In this document: positions 22,448 to 34,828 of the stretch, piece by piece | Layout of the letters: each line of letters begins with the position of its first letter | How positions within the stretch are numbered: position 1 is the stretch's first letter | NCBI RefSeq assembly: GCF_019175385.1 | Contig: NC_083338.1 | Location: 64,264,884 to 64,328,883 of the forward strand | From: Lycium barbarum | Lineage: Eukaryota; Streptophyta; Magnoliopsida; Solanales; Solanaceae | Length of the DNA: 64,000 bases | Reading direction: 5' to 3' | The notes under the pieces: generated by a model | What the model was told of the DNA's origin: nothing | The model's database searches: none | The model's input: the letters and a program-made list of their open reading frames with translations, nothing else | Position numbers and translations under genes: made by a program

Positions 22448-23714
22448 TATTCCGGCCCTCTAGTGAGGGACTCGGTGAACAATGCAGTGAGACAGTGCAC
22501 GATAACATACCCGGCCCGAGACTCGGTGAAGGACATATTGAGGCATGCACGAGCAGAGTAGTGAGCAATCATATGCAATTTAAAACATTATCAAGACTCA
22601 AACAGAATAAGAAGAAGGGATTAACACCTGAGTATCAATAGTGACAATCATATCAAATATCCCTCGAATGTCATTATAAATTATATCAAAAGGGCCTTAG
22701 GAATCATACACATGTATCAATATAATATAAAATAGCTTATAGAAGTCAAGGACATGAGTTATCATAGAGTCTTCCAAGAATAGAAGCTTATATATATCGA
22801 CTACTATCCAACGATAGAAAATTTGAGAGGGAAGCTCAATCATTTTAAGTATTCTAACATCAAGAAGTTAATAGGAATCATGAATCACACTCGAAACATA
22901 TGAATGGAACTACCCCAAAGCTCATATCATTCGTCACTTATATCTAAGACATGCCAAAAGAAAGAAGAGACAACTTTACATACCTGTTAAAGATTAATCG
23001 TAATCTCGTTCGCTTCGTCGCCCCTTTATCCTATTTAATATAAAAGTAACGCTATCATTAGTAACTATACTTTCTATTTCGTAAATTTGTAGCCCATCGC
23101 TTATAGAACTCATTCTTTAACTTATACTTTCTCGATTAAGGTTTTTCATTAGTTACGGACTTAACGGAAATCGGGCAGCATTTCCCCTATGTATTCGCCT
23201 AACCCGAATTTTCAATTATCCTCCTGTTATCACAGAAATACCAATAATAACAGCAATAGAGATATACATACAAAATTCTTACAATTCAGCCCATAAACAA
23301 TTCTAAAAATCCAACAACCCTTCTGAATCCTTTTCAACCCACAATTTCATATAACAACAATTTCATGCATTTTCTTACTTCCAATTTCGTCCAATCCAAT
23401 TTTTATAATTCCATTTCAACACTATTAACACAATTATACCACAAAATAAGAAAATCTTACCTAAATTTTCTCGGAGGAATTTCTACACTCAATTGCTCCA
23501 ATTTTACAATTTCTTCTTCCTCAACTCAATATCCACTGTTGCTATCACCTCCTTGAACTTGTAATGCACTTGAAATTTGATCAAAACATTCAAGAACACA
23601 AATTTTTCTTCAACACCATGGCTGGCCGAGAGCAGCCATGGAGGTTTTGTAATTTTTCTTAACTAAATTTTCTTGAAAATGAAAGTAAATTGTAAATTTG
23701 TTCACTTCATTTCC

Positions 23715-23722
23715 TATATATA
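23715..23722 (-). promoter_or_regulatory. TATA box of LTR C
   Basis: TATATATA on the minus strand about 360 bp from the LTR start; the donor consensus lies about 255 bp downstream. Confidence 0.6.
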
Positions 23723-23746
23723 TGGTTGCTTATAGATAGACACGTT

Positions 23747-23767
23747 CCCCCCCCCCCCCCCCCCCCC
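23747..23767. repeat. Poly-C tract (21 C) in LTR C
   Basis: Homopolymer near the promoter, on the upstream side of the TATA box in element sense. Length is likely to vary or be misassembled. Confidence 0.9.
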
Positions 23768-24084
23768 TTGTGACACACTAATCAACTCTTGAATTGTCAT
23801 TTTTCATTTTTTTAATATATATTAAAATGGGTGGGGCCCACTATTAGTAATTAGGACCAATTAATTTTAATTAATCACTAATTCTTAATTAATAATCTAA
23901 TCACAATTAATTAATCCCTAATCTCAAATAATATTTCTACACTAAATAAAATTTATAAAAAATTTATGTTCTAATTAAAATTTAAAATTAAAAGTTCCTA
24001 TTTCGTATCCGAAAATGATCCCGTCTTTAACTTGAGTCGATTCTCTTGCGAATAACTCGACGTATAAAAATACGAGATATAACA

Positions 24085-25559
24085 GGTTAGCTTTACATAC
24101 CTTTAACCCTTATACGCGAGGCAATACGTATACGCTGCCCGAAGTATCTCAACCTATATTAAGACGTTAAGAACTAGGGTTAAGCTACGGAAAGGTTTAA
24201 AACGTATTTCCATGTTAGTAGCCTATTCCTAGAAAATTGGGCGGCATTTCTCCTATATTGTTCATTTCCCTCACATTCAAACTAATTATGAAACGACCAG
24301 ATCAATATCAACAACCACACGTCCAAGTAACTATATCAAGAACTAGCCAAAATAAAATTCAAGAATACCCCGAAACAGCCCGCATAACATTCCAAATCAG
24401 TCCACACATTACAATATTCAATAATAGTCAACATAACGATTACGACATATTCAAGTTACCTTTAATAATCTATAACCACAACACTTCATCGAAACGACCT
24501 TATAATAGTCCAACAATTACAATTGCCCAAAATCAATCTTTCGGACTACTAGAAGTACGTTTTAAACTTATCTTTTCTTTTGAATCGAGCAACACAACAG
24601 TCAGTGACTATTATCCATATACAAGAAAATCCCATCAATAACTTAATAACAACATGCCCCTAACAACCCCTAATTACAACATAACAATGCCCGATACACC
24701 TCGAACATCTAACAATATACACCAAACAAGCCACATACGCTTCGTATACGATATCTTATACATTTATTTCTTCCAAGTTGGTGATTCATATCAGCAACAA
24801 CACCACAACGACATCAACTACTATATGCAAGAAAACTATCCTAATATTACAACAAGTCCTAAAACATCCCATGGAATCAATACAAATTCTAGCATGATTT
24901 AAGCTTTCCTTTCACAAATTCCACATCCACTAAATTATAAAAAGACCAAACCATCTCTAAAACATGTAGGAGGGAATTGAACCTTACCTTAGCAAGCTTG
25001 GCCTCTCAACGTTGCTGAAATTATGAATTAAAATTATAAGTGTTCTTGCTGCCCCAAGGATTAAATTCACGTTGCTGCTCACCCTTGAATGTGTAGAACA
25101 CCTTAGGAATTTAATTTTTTGCCATCAAAATCTTAACCTTGGTCATGAACTGCCATGGCCGTGAGCTGCCATGGCTTGTGATGAATTTGCTTTCAAGAAT
25201 TTCTGATGAAGAAGTTGTGATTAATGAGTCATCTTATGCCTTATATAGGCAGCCCACAAATTTTACACGTGCCCCACTATAGCATGGACCAATCAGATTT
25301 GGCCATGTTTTAGTGGGGTCCATTCAGCCCACTAATTAATTTAATTAACCACTAATCACCACTTAATAATCTAATCATGGTTAATTAATCCCTAATCTCC
25401 ACAAATATTCTACACTAATTGCAATTGATTAGCAGATCATGCATTTATTAAAAACGGGATTAAAAAGTCCTTGTCTCATATCTCAAAAATAACCTTGTCC
25501 TTGAACTTATGTCGATTAGCTTACGAATAATCCAACGTGTAAGAATACGGGATATAACA
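24085..25559 (-). mobile_element. Element D, partial LTR
   Basis: Minus-sense LTR start TGTTATATCCCG at 25559, TATA box at 25240-25247, splice-donor consensus at 24983-24990, and the shared boxes GGCAGC (about 24243) and GGTATGTAAAG (about 24091). Interrupted by C at 24084; the rest is outside the window. Related to the C and E LTRs but distinct. Confidence 0.8.
25240..25247 (-). promoter_or_regulatory. TATA box of LTR D
   Basis: TATATAAG on the minus strand, 312 bp from the LTR start, followed after about 250 bp by AAG|GTAAG. Confidence 0.6.
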
Positions 25560-25676
25560 TTATGTCTGAGCTTGCTACATACCATGTGGCCTCAGTTTAT
25601 GTCTGAGCGTGCTACATAACATGTGGCCTCAGCTTATGTCTGAGCGTGCTACGTATTTAGGATATGTGGCCTCAGC
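25560..25676. repeat. Tandem repeat of 37-43 bp
   Basis: Three imperfect copies beginning TATGTCTGAGC and ending GTGGCCTCAG. Starts exactly at the LTR D end. Confidence 0.8.
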
Positions 25677-26244
25677 TTATGTTATGGATCATTCAAAGTG
25701 AGACATGATAGCGGTGATGATTATGGCAGTGATGAAGATCCTTATTATCAGAACGAACCCAGCAAATAAATAAACTCCAAAGACTCTATTCCTAGACAAT
25801 GTAGGATATCCGTATCCTTGACCTCCTAAATCCTGAAGGGGCACCCACAATTGTATGATTTTATAATGTTGTCTAATTCCCGAAGGGGACGTTCGTAAGA
25901 TTTTCTCTTTCATATGCATTTTACATTTGATTTTTGAGTCTCGAAGGAGACAAATGAAAAGGGGAAGAAGTTCCCATTTTTAAGAAAAGGGGAAGAAGTT
26001 CCCGTTTTACGTTAAAGCTGCTTCGAAGGGAGTCTTTTGATGGTTTCCTAAGATTTTCATGCATTTGCATATTTACATACTTGCACGACATCATTTCACA
26101 GGGAAGGGGAACATGGCTAAGGCGTTATATACGTAAACCACTTGATCAGCTGGTATTCGATGATTATGATGCCCGAAGGGGCCATTATGCTATTATGCCC
26201 GAAGCGGCTGTGAGCAGGGAGAAGGCATGCATTATATATGTATG

Positions 26245-26294
<50 letters not shown>

Positions 26295-26559
26295 CTCACG
26301 CTGCATCAAAAGTTCATATGCACATATATGTTTATCAGAGTTAGTTACAGGTACCGATTGAGTCTGTTACTCTTTTATCATCCGAGTCGAGATATATTGT
26401 TTCAGTTCTGCCTTACATATTCGGTACATTATTCGTACTGACGTCCCTTTGCCTGTGATAAGATTCAACCTAAGGAAACTCTAAGAATTCAAAAACAACA
26501 AAAGAAAATAAAAAGGAACTTGGGGAAATTGAAAATGAGAAGATAAAAAGGATAGATAT
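25677..26559 (+). mobile_element. LTR-like remnant G and unassigned flank
   Basis: No coding capacity. Six dispersed CCCGAAGGGG-like motifs (about 25836-26210), a doubled GGGGAAGAAGTTCCC block (about 25957-26005) and a TA run (26257-26290). About 26390-26445 resembles LTR F, including the CGGTAC/GTACTG hairpin, which suggests a plus-sense LTR piece truncated near 26455. The last 100 bp is A-rich and unassigned. Confidence 0.5.
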
Positions 26560-27089
26560 TGTTACATCCCGTATTTTTGGACGAGGAAATTTAATCGTCC
26601 AATATGAGCAAAATTACCCGAGCCCGGAGAATTCGATCATATTCAAGGATAAAAATCGAGAGCTCGGTGTACAAAGAGTTTGAGGTCCTGAAATAATTTA
26701 GGTCTTAACAAGTGTGACCGCGGTGATTGAGAATAATATTTTGTGTGTACCAAAAGGGACTATGGACTAGTGCTAGATGTTATATCTTGTATTTTGGTAC
26801 GATTGGATTATTCGTAAATAATTTTAAGGACAAGATTAATTTTGAGATATGAGACGAGAATTTTTAATCCCGATTTTATTATTGCTCGGTTTACTAATTA
26901 ATTGCAATTAGTGTGGGAACATTAGCGAAGTGGGAAATTATTAACCATGATTAGATTATTAAGTGGTGATTAGTGATTGATTAAGATTAATTAAGTTAAT
27001 TAGACCTAAGTGGGCCCCACCTGAATTAATTAAAAAAATAATAGCATGGATGATTCATGCTAGTGGGACGCGTGTAACTAGGGCAGGAC

Positions 27090-27098
<9 letters not shown>

Positions 27099-27136
<38 letters not shown>
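27099..27136. repeat. TG microsatellite in E 5' LTR only
   Basis: About 19 TG units where the 3' LTR (about 35357-35373) has only a TA run, so it expanded after insertion. Confidence 0.9.
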
Positions 27137-27138
<2 letters not shown>

Positions 27139-27384
27139 TAATGACTAATTTTAGTCATCTTCTTCACAAATATCCAATTCTTGAAGCAAAAAAATATAGC
27201 ACAAGCGATGGCAGCTCACGGCCATGGCTTGGCAGCGCACAATCAACTTAGATTTTGATAGCAAAAAAATAATAATAAGGGTGCTTTACGTGTGCAAGGA
27301 GGCGGCAAAATAAAGAAATTGAATTGAGGAAGAAGAAGCGGTGTAATTAGTGCAAGTGATTATAGGATATGTCCCAATTAAATT

Positions 27385-27392
27385 AAGGTAAG
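27385..27392 (+). promoter_or_regulatory. Predicted leader splice donor, element E
   Basis: AAG|GTAAG about 295 bp after the TATA-like run. The 3' LTR has the same site at 35624-35631. Confidence 0.5.
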
Positions 27393-28950
27393 ACCTTGTA
27401 TTTTTATGGTATGATTGGATTAATGATGTTGTAATGGAAAGATTAAAATTGTATTAGACGAAATTGGAAGTAAGAAAATTGCATGAATTCGTTGGTATTA
27501 GGAGTTGGGTTGAATTGGAGTTGTTTCGATTTAATCAAGTTTAATTGTTGTTGGTGTCGTTGATTGTGTGATAAAAGTGAAGGAATTATGATAATTAAGG
27601 TTGTAGTTGTTATATGGAATTGTTGAGATATGAATTGGATTAAATGTTCATAAAGTTGTGGGCTATTTTTGTTGAGTTGAAAGATTAAAATGGTTTTACG
27701 TTTATGTGTTGTTATTCTTGTTGTTGTCGTGTTGTTGTTGATATTGCTCCTAAATTTGGAAGAGAGAAGTGTATAACGTATCGTATACAAAGAGTATGTT
27801 GGTCTGTTTGGTATATAACCTTAGATGTTAATGATTTGGATTGGACAAGGATAAAGAGAGGTTATTGGGTTGTTTGAGTTGTTTATGGGTTGGATTTTAA
27901 GGATTTGATATGAATATTTCTATTATTGCTGTTGTTGGTATTGCTGTGATAACAGGAGACTAATTGGAAGTTCAGGTTAGGCGAGTTATATAGAGGAAAT
28001 GATGCCCAATTTTCGTTAAGTTCATAACTAACCAAAATCCTAATCAAGAAAGTATGAACTAAAGAATGATTCCTATAAGTGATTGGTTGTGGATTTATAA
28101 GCTAGAAAGTATAGTTTACTAACGATAGCGTTACTTTCATATTGAATAGACTAAGGGGGCGACGAAGCGAACTTTGTTACGGTTAACCTATAACAGGTAT
28201 GTAAAGCTAACCCTTCTTCCTTCTTGGCATGATCTTTATGAAACAAACAGACGATATATATATGACTCCAAAGAAGCTCCTATTCTTAGAGCTACTAGGT
28301 TGGCTAATGTTCTTGATTCCCAGAGCTTTCTTCATTATGTCTTAATACGTATCTATGATTTCTGAAGTTCTATTTGATATGTTCCATAGTGGCACTCGAA
28401 GGATACTTGATATGACTATTGTCTAGATTTTCAAATGATGGTTCATTTTGATTATTCTATTGAGTATCAGATATGATTTAGTTTTCATATGGTTGCTCAC
28501 TACTCTGCTCGTGCATGCCTCAATATATCTTTCACTGAGTCCCGGGCCAGGATACGTTTTCGTGCACAGTTTGTCTACATTGTTCACCGAGTCCCTCACT
28601 AGAGGGCCGGGATATGGTATATATATATATATGATGATATGATGATATGATGATGTGATTATGATGATATGATGATGTGATTGTGGCGCCAAGGATGACA
28701 TGTGATGACTTTATTCACCAAGTCCCATAATGGGCCGGGTATGATATATGATATTGATATGCATGTTTTACATTTTATAAGGCAAGTGTATTGGTATTTG
28801 GAAAGTCATACTTGTCTCCTGTAATTTCTATTTCAGTTATGATCCTCTTTATTGTATTTCATGCTTTCTTTACTCAGTACATTTCTCGTACTGACCCCCT
28901 TTCTTCAGGGGGCTGCGTTTCATGCCCGGAGGTACAGATATTCAATGTGG

Positions 28951-30497
28951 TGGGCCCGTTACTCTCGGATTTTCCTATAGCCTTGGTTGACTTACTTGAA
29001 GTAAATCAAAGGGGGACTTTTGATCCCGACCTCATTACCGAATGATAAGTACTATAACTACTCTAACGAGAATGTTTCTATGGGGATAATGATAATGACA
29101 ATGTTAGACAAGAGAATGTACCTATGACAAGTACGACCGGAACGATTCTACGACTAAGATTTTTAAGCTAAGGGTCCAATGTGAATATGAAATTGATAAA
29201 CTAATTTGTGAATCGTATTTATATTCCCTAGCTATAACTTCATTTTCTAAGACTCCAAAGCCTATGACTGTCATCTATGATGCCCACGATTTCATTCTAC
29301 GGTTTACTGTAATACTACTCTCCGTTGATAGTCTCGCCTTAAAATACTCGTCCCTTCAAGGTGAGACAAAGCGATCACAAGTACTCCATAATGTAATCGG
29401 AGGCTACCGACTTTACGTCACTCCGATGGGCGTAACTTTCCTTGGACTCCCGTGCATGCTAGTTAGGTGCTACATGTAGATGTGTATGGGTTTGTATATA
29501 TATAAGGTAAGTACTTGAATATAGGACATGTGTATGTATAAGAGAGAAGTAAATGTACATGTATATGTATATGGGGAAAGGGGAAGGGCCACTGTTATAT
29601 GACCACCTGATTCAGTTGGATTTCATCCTGGACGCGGGATGCCCGGACGCGGGATATAGGAGAGCCGTACACGGCATCTGTATATATCTAATGTATGATA
29701 TATATATGATGTAATGTGTTGGGACACCGTTTGGGAGGGGGTTGGGAGAGCCGATGTATTCGGCGTCTGTAAATGTGAATAAAAGATACTGTTTACTCAA
29801 ATGTACTGTTTTCTGTACACGAGAATAAGTAATATATAAATGTTAATTCCTGTGCCTATGAAAAGAAACGTTTCAAAGGTGAAAAGACAAGCCTACATGA
29901 CAACTGACCTGAAAAAAGGGCCTTCCCACGTACAGGTTACCTTCCTGCCTCGTTATATGTCCTATGACTCCATGATATTGTTAATCGTACTCTAGATTAC
30001 TGTTTATATTATCTTTTATGCCTTACATACTCGGTACACTATTCGTACTGACGTCCCTTCTTGTGGACGCTGCGTTTCATGCCGCGCAGGTCAGCAAACA
30101 GGTGGACGGTATTCTTAGGAGCTCTACCAGCGGTACTCTACAGTGCTCCAGTTGTTCCGGAGCCTCACTCCCGCGGTACTATTTTGTGTGTATGTATATT
30201 CGGGCACGACAGTATTCGGCCCTTTCTATGTATAAGTGTACTATGTCTAGAGGCTCGTAGACAGATATGCATAGTCATTCAGGTACATATATATGTATGG
30301 TGTCTCGGCATGATTGTTGTATAAAGTAACAACGAAGTTTACTAGTTTATGTTCAGAATGACGCTGCTAGTGTTAATGTTCAAAAAAAGAAATGGCTCTG
30401 TTTACACGGCTTGCTAAGAGGTAAAGGTAATATGATAGATAAGGGAGCTCGGTACATGTATCGGGTACTCGTCACGGCCCCTAGTCGGGTCGTGACA
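28951..30497 (+). mobile_element. LTR F, 5'-truncated, inside E 5' LTR
   Basis: Replaces the segment that corresponds to about 37190-37430 of the 3' LTR. Ends GGGTCGTGACA at 30497, then E sequence resumes. Its left end is not an LTR start, so insertion was followed by a deletion. Contains a clear hairpin-module variant at 30032-30163. Confidence 0.75.
30032..30163 (+). other. LTR hairpin module, LTR F variant
   Basis: CGGTAC/GTACTG (one G-T wobble), CGTCC/GGACG in place of CCCCC/GGGGG, CTGCG/CGCAG, GCTCC/GGAGC. The second stem is a multiple paired change, the best support for a real RNA structure. Confidence 0.65.
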
Positions 30498-30764
30498 GTC
30501 TATATGGTTTCCTATGGATATTCCCGCTTGTAATGGCAGCCTTGTCGGCTTGAGTTTGCTGTTGATATGTTGTGGCAGCCTTGTCGGCTTGTGTATGATA
30601 TTACATGTAGTGGCAGCGTTGCTGGCTTGCGTATACTATTGTGTCTTGACTATCAAGTTCCCATATTTTTCGTAAGAATCAGTTTGTCTATATGTAACAA
30701 GTACGTATACGCGTGTCCAGCTACGGCACTAGTCGTGGCCCACAGGGCTGGGTCGTGACAGAAG

Positions 30765-30778
30765 TGGTATGAGAGTTG
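30765..30778 (+). other. Degenerate primer binding site of element E
   Basis: TGGTATGAGAGTTG four bases after the LTR end. The seventh base and the last ones differ from the initiator tRNA-Met complement. Confidence 0.75.
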
Positions 30779-30942
30779 TTCATCCTCGGAGTGTCTACAG
30801 ACCGTGTCTAGTAGAGTCTTGTTTATCGGTGTGTTGTACACCACATCCATAAACAGCAAGCTACAGGACATTTAGGATGTTACCTTTCTTTCATATCTAA
30901 GATCGTGTGATAGAGCCCAGTCATAGGAAATGAAATTCCTTA

Positions 30943-30961
30943 TACTAACCCTTCATTTCAG
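30943..30961 (+). promoter_or_regulatory. Predicted leader splice acceptor, element E
   Basis: TACTAAC, then a pyrimidine-rich stretch ending TTTCAG at 30961. A perfect branch-site consensus close to a strong acceptor; kept in M (50450-50468). Confidence 0.5.
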
Positions 30962-33900
30962 CTGAAGAACGGCATTTCCAGAAGAAAGTGACTGATGATA
31001 TTGGAAGCTACAAAGTACACAGGTAAACAACGGTGCGAAAGATGCATGTCAGATAATGTACGAATATTGAAGTATGATTGAAATGCAGCTAAAAATTAAG
31101 AGGGAAAGTAAACAGAAAAGTATAACAGGTACTGTGAGGCATTTTTGGTATTTCCTGCGTGTAGGTTTTGGGGATAGTAAGAAATACAGTGGAAACTCTG
31201 CCAAAATTTTCTTAGAAATAAAAAGGGAATGAGATATAAGTTCGTAATATGTCTTGAAAGGTTGTGTCAACAGTAATGATAGGATTTGACCAAGTTGCAA
31301 GTCTGACTTTGAGAAATAAGTTAACAGTTGCATGGATGGTAATAGTAATTATGAGGTCAAGATCAATATGGTAAAAAGGGAATGCTAGGACAATTTGGAA
31401 GGGTTTGTGATAATAAGAGATGATTTAGAAAAGGCTGGCAAATCTTAATAAGGTGGTATATTGAAGTATCACTGAATTGACAAGCAGGGATAAATTACGA
31501 CGAGTTTATAGTTAGAAGAAGTAACAGTATGATTGAGACAAGAGTACAGAGGAAGAAGACGAATACGAATGTATTGATAAGACAACTTGTGAGGTATTAA
31601 GGCTAAGATTAATCAGAAAGGGTAAAAGGGTTAAGTACATCTACTCCATAGAGTGTAATTAAACCATAGTAAGAATCGTGAATCCTTAAGGTTAAGAAGT
31701 GTTACACCATAGGATTAATTACGAACAGGATATTATGTGAATACAATAAGAATTGTCATTAAAATGAGTAAATCCTAGTGAGGAAGTGACTAAAAGATGT
31801 GACATGATCTATGTGATTAAAGTATAAAGGCGAGCTATATAACGAATAAGAAATACTTATAAAGTCCTATAGGGAAAGTTCAGAATAGAGATTATGTGAT
31901 AACGAAAATGAAAGCGAGCACAAGAAAAGAATGAGTTAATTGAAAGAAGGAAATAAGAAGAAAGCGAGTGGGATAACAGTGTAGTAATAGGTTATGACAT
32001 GTATAGTCAAGAAAACGAGTAATATAAGTGACGGAACTGTGAAAGACCAAACTATAGAAAAATGAGCCACGAGGTTGAATGAGTGCTAGAAATGACTAGC
32101 ATGGTAAGAATAAATAGGGATGAACAGAATACGCTTTGAAAAAGAGAAAGGGATTATGCACGAGTAGTGTTTTCCGAAGGATACAGGGGTAGCATGAGAT
32201 TCCTCGTGCACAGAATAAAAGATGGACAGAGAATGGAGAAATGGAAAGGAATACTAAAGAAAGCACCCAAGATAGACGTAATTAATTGAGTACGAGTGTA
32301 AAATAAAAGGGAAATACATAGCCACGAACTTAAAGGTGTAATACGACGACAAGGTGATAAGATAAGACTATCATTAAGACGAACTTGATATGATATTGAG
32401 TAAGTTAGAAGTTAGTGTTGGGTACACAACAAGAGTAAAAGAGCATAAGGCATAAAGGAGTACTGCGCGTATATGACTTCACCTCGGAAATAGTGAAATC
32501 CTTAAAGGACAAGGACTGTATGCCTGAGGAACAATTGGTGTATTGTAAATTTATTAAAGGAAACAAAAGATGTAGGTTGGGATAAAGATAATGTTACAAG
32601 TGAACTTTGGACACTTATCATCAAAATATAATGCTACCTAATTAAGAATTTGGAATGACTACAAGTGCTAATTAATCATTGATTGGTGTAAGTGGAATGT
32701 GGCCTTGGATGAGTTGCTACATGGGTTACATTACTCGAGTACAGATGGTCAGATGAGATTTTGTACTATATATAGAAAGGTTCTCGTCACTTCATGATTG
32801 TGTTAAGGTTTCGCATGTAGATAATCAAAATTATGATTATAAAGGAAAGACATGGATATGGTGTATACCAAGTGAGTTAGAGAAAAAAAGATCAGGTGAA
32901 TTTGAGATTGGAAATAGGGACATAGAGCGGAATATAAATAGATAATGGTATAAGTATGCCCTTAAGGGGGGAAGCAGGTGAGAGAAGTGCAAGTGTAAGA
33001 TGGAAACGATTGACGCTGCAATATATTTGATATGGATGCTTAAACTTCAAGTGGGATCCCTTGCTTCAAACAAGTTAGTAAGATCTGAAGGCCAGCAATA
33101 AACGGATAGAAGTCAGGATGGTATTTGAGACAAGACCGAGGATCATTTATAAAGATCTTGTATAATATGACATTAGGAAGTGGGTGCTTGTAAAAAGAAG
33201 GAGTACGACAAGAGAATGGTAACGAGTAACTTAAGAGATACTATAAAGGATAGCTACGCTATACTCGGTTAAAGGCTAAGATGTTGGCAATAGAGTTGTT
33301 TGCTAATGATATTGTGACTTATAAGTAGTAAGGAGAAGGGATAGAGAATCTCTTATAGTAGGATACGAGAAGATCAAAGGGTGAATAAAGGAAAGGAAAG
33401 AAGTATGACAAGACAGGCTACGAGCGCGTTTTAGTACGGGCGAATTATGTAGGGCATAATGAACCAGGAGAAGGAAAGGCTATGACTAAGATTGGATATA
33501 CTTTATGCAAGTTGTACAAGAATAGTTATACAACTTACGGATGTTTATATGCTAAGAATGAGACCAAGTGAGTACTTGATAAGAAGAGTAAGGATTCAGT
33601 AATAACAATGCGGTTGTGATATTTTGGGTACATTAAGGAAGGATGTAAATATGGTTTAAGCTAAATTACCAATATAGAATTAGTACTGAGGGAAAATAGG
33701 GCATGGGGTTGAGCCCCGATACTGATTGAAAGGTACGAGAGGAGAAGGCAAGGTTAAGCATGAAGACTAGTAAGACGACACTAAGGTATTTCTTGGGCTA
33801 ATTTGAGAACCCACGTATATTCTTATAAGATTGCAACATGATGCGTGATAGGAAAACTAAGAGCAAAATCTGAATGAAGAGGCAATAGAAGAGTTTGAAT

Positions 33901-34792
33901 TAAAGATAAAGAAACGACACGTGATGATATGCCTAAAGTGTTACAAGTTGGATCAAGGGAAATTGCGAAGTGGTTTAAGCGAGATGATTACTAGAAAACA
34001 GTGAATTTATATGTCAAATCAAAAATTCTTTTAGAATTATATAGCAAGATTACACAACGGCTATGTAAAGTTGTTATATGCGGGAACTCCAGCGCTACTT
34101 GATAGCCAACCCTAAAGATCAAGATTAAGAGCTAAAAGCAAAGTGACAGTTAAAAACTTTTAAAAAGATAGTCGAGAAGTGACATATGATGCTGAAGATT
34201 CCAGAATACGGACTGTAACAGCAGAGAAATGCAAGATTATTGGAGTAAAATAATGTCGCACCTTGGGAAATGTCGTTTTATTCGTAAGGTCTGCGAAAGG
34301 CCTACAAGTTACCAGAGATATGAAATACTCCAAGGATTGTAAAGTCTAATAAACTGACGAGGGATGTCTGCGCGTTATAAGATCTTATTTAAAGATTAAA
34401 AGGTAAATCGAAGTGAACGATACAGCTTAAGGGAGTAACTATAGGAGAAGAAAGAGTCGAGTTATGACTAAGTGCACCATGAATAAAAGTTTGAATCAAT
34501 CAGTGATAGTACAACTGAACAGTATGCAGACAAGAGAGAGAATAACATTTCAGTAGAAGAGCTCGCAATACAACTGATAGCCGACTGCGAAATAAGAAGG
34601 AGAGTAAGGACAACGACATGGAATTATTACCTTTAGAAGCAACAGAAAGAGGAAATATTACGGGAATGGTTACATAGAGATCTGGGATGCATTAAAATAA
34701 ATTGAAGGGAATCGACCAACGAAAGAGGCATGTGAAGGGCATGATTCAATAAAAGAACATTTAACGAATTATTGGGCGCGAAGGACTAGTTT

Positions 34793-34828
34793 AACATTCG
34801 AGGACGAATGTTCCAAAGGGGGGAAGGA
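34793..34828 (+). other. Stem-loop and polypurine tract of element E
   Basis: AACATTCG and CGAATGTT around AGGA (34793-34812), then purine tract AAAGGGGGGAAGGA (34815-34828) abutting the 3' LTR. Confidence 0.85.

Larger units (their letters stand above)
21567..24084 (-). mobile_element. Element C, 5' LTR, 2.5 kb
   Basis: From TGTCACAACCC at 21567 to GATATAACA at 24084. TATA box 23715-23722, splice-donor consensus 23454-23461 (minus), hairpin module 21598-22114. Three copies of a GCAAGCCGACAAGGCTGCC unit lie at about 21679-21795 and a 44-base TA run at 22402-22445. The right flank is LTR D, into which C inserted next to GGTTA. Confidence 0.9.
26560..30760 (+). mobile_element. Element E, 5' LTR, enlarged by LTR F
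   Basis: Starts TGTTACATCCCG and ends GGGTCGTGACA. TATA-like run at 27091-27099, donor AAG|GTAAG at 27385-27392, hairpins 1 to 3 at 28875-28931. It is 1.3 kb longer than the 3' LTR because 28951-30497 is a piece of another LTR. A TG repeat (27099-27136) is absent from the 3' LTR. Confidence 0.87.
30761..34828 (+). mobile_element. Element E noncoding internal region
   Basis: About 4.07 kb, rich in A and G on this strand. I recognise no gag, protease, RT or integrase motif in any frame, and no long ORF. The start (leader with branch point and acceptor at 30943-30961) resembles the A and B leaders. From about 30874 to 34207 it aligns by eye with 50375-53873 in M, although M has about 110 bp extra near 50638-50750. 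Such conserved noncoding interiors define LARDs. Confidence 0.8.

Noticed and set aside
27443..27790. 115-codon antisense ORF repeated at 35682-36032
   Set aside because: Asn/Thr/Ile-rich low-complexity frame in both E LTRs, antisense to the transcript; explained by LTR duplication.
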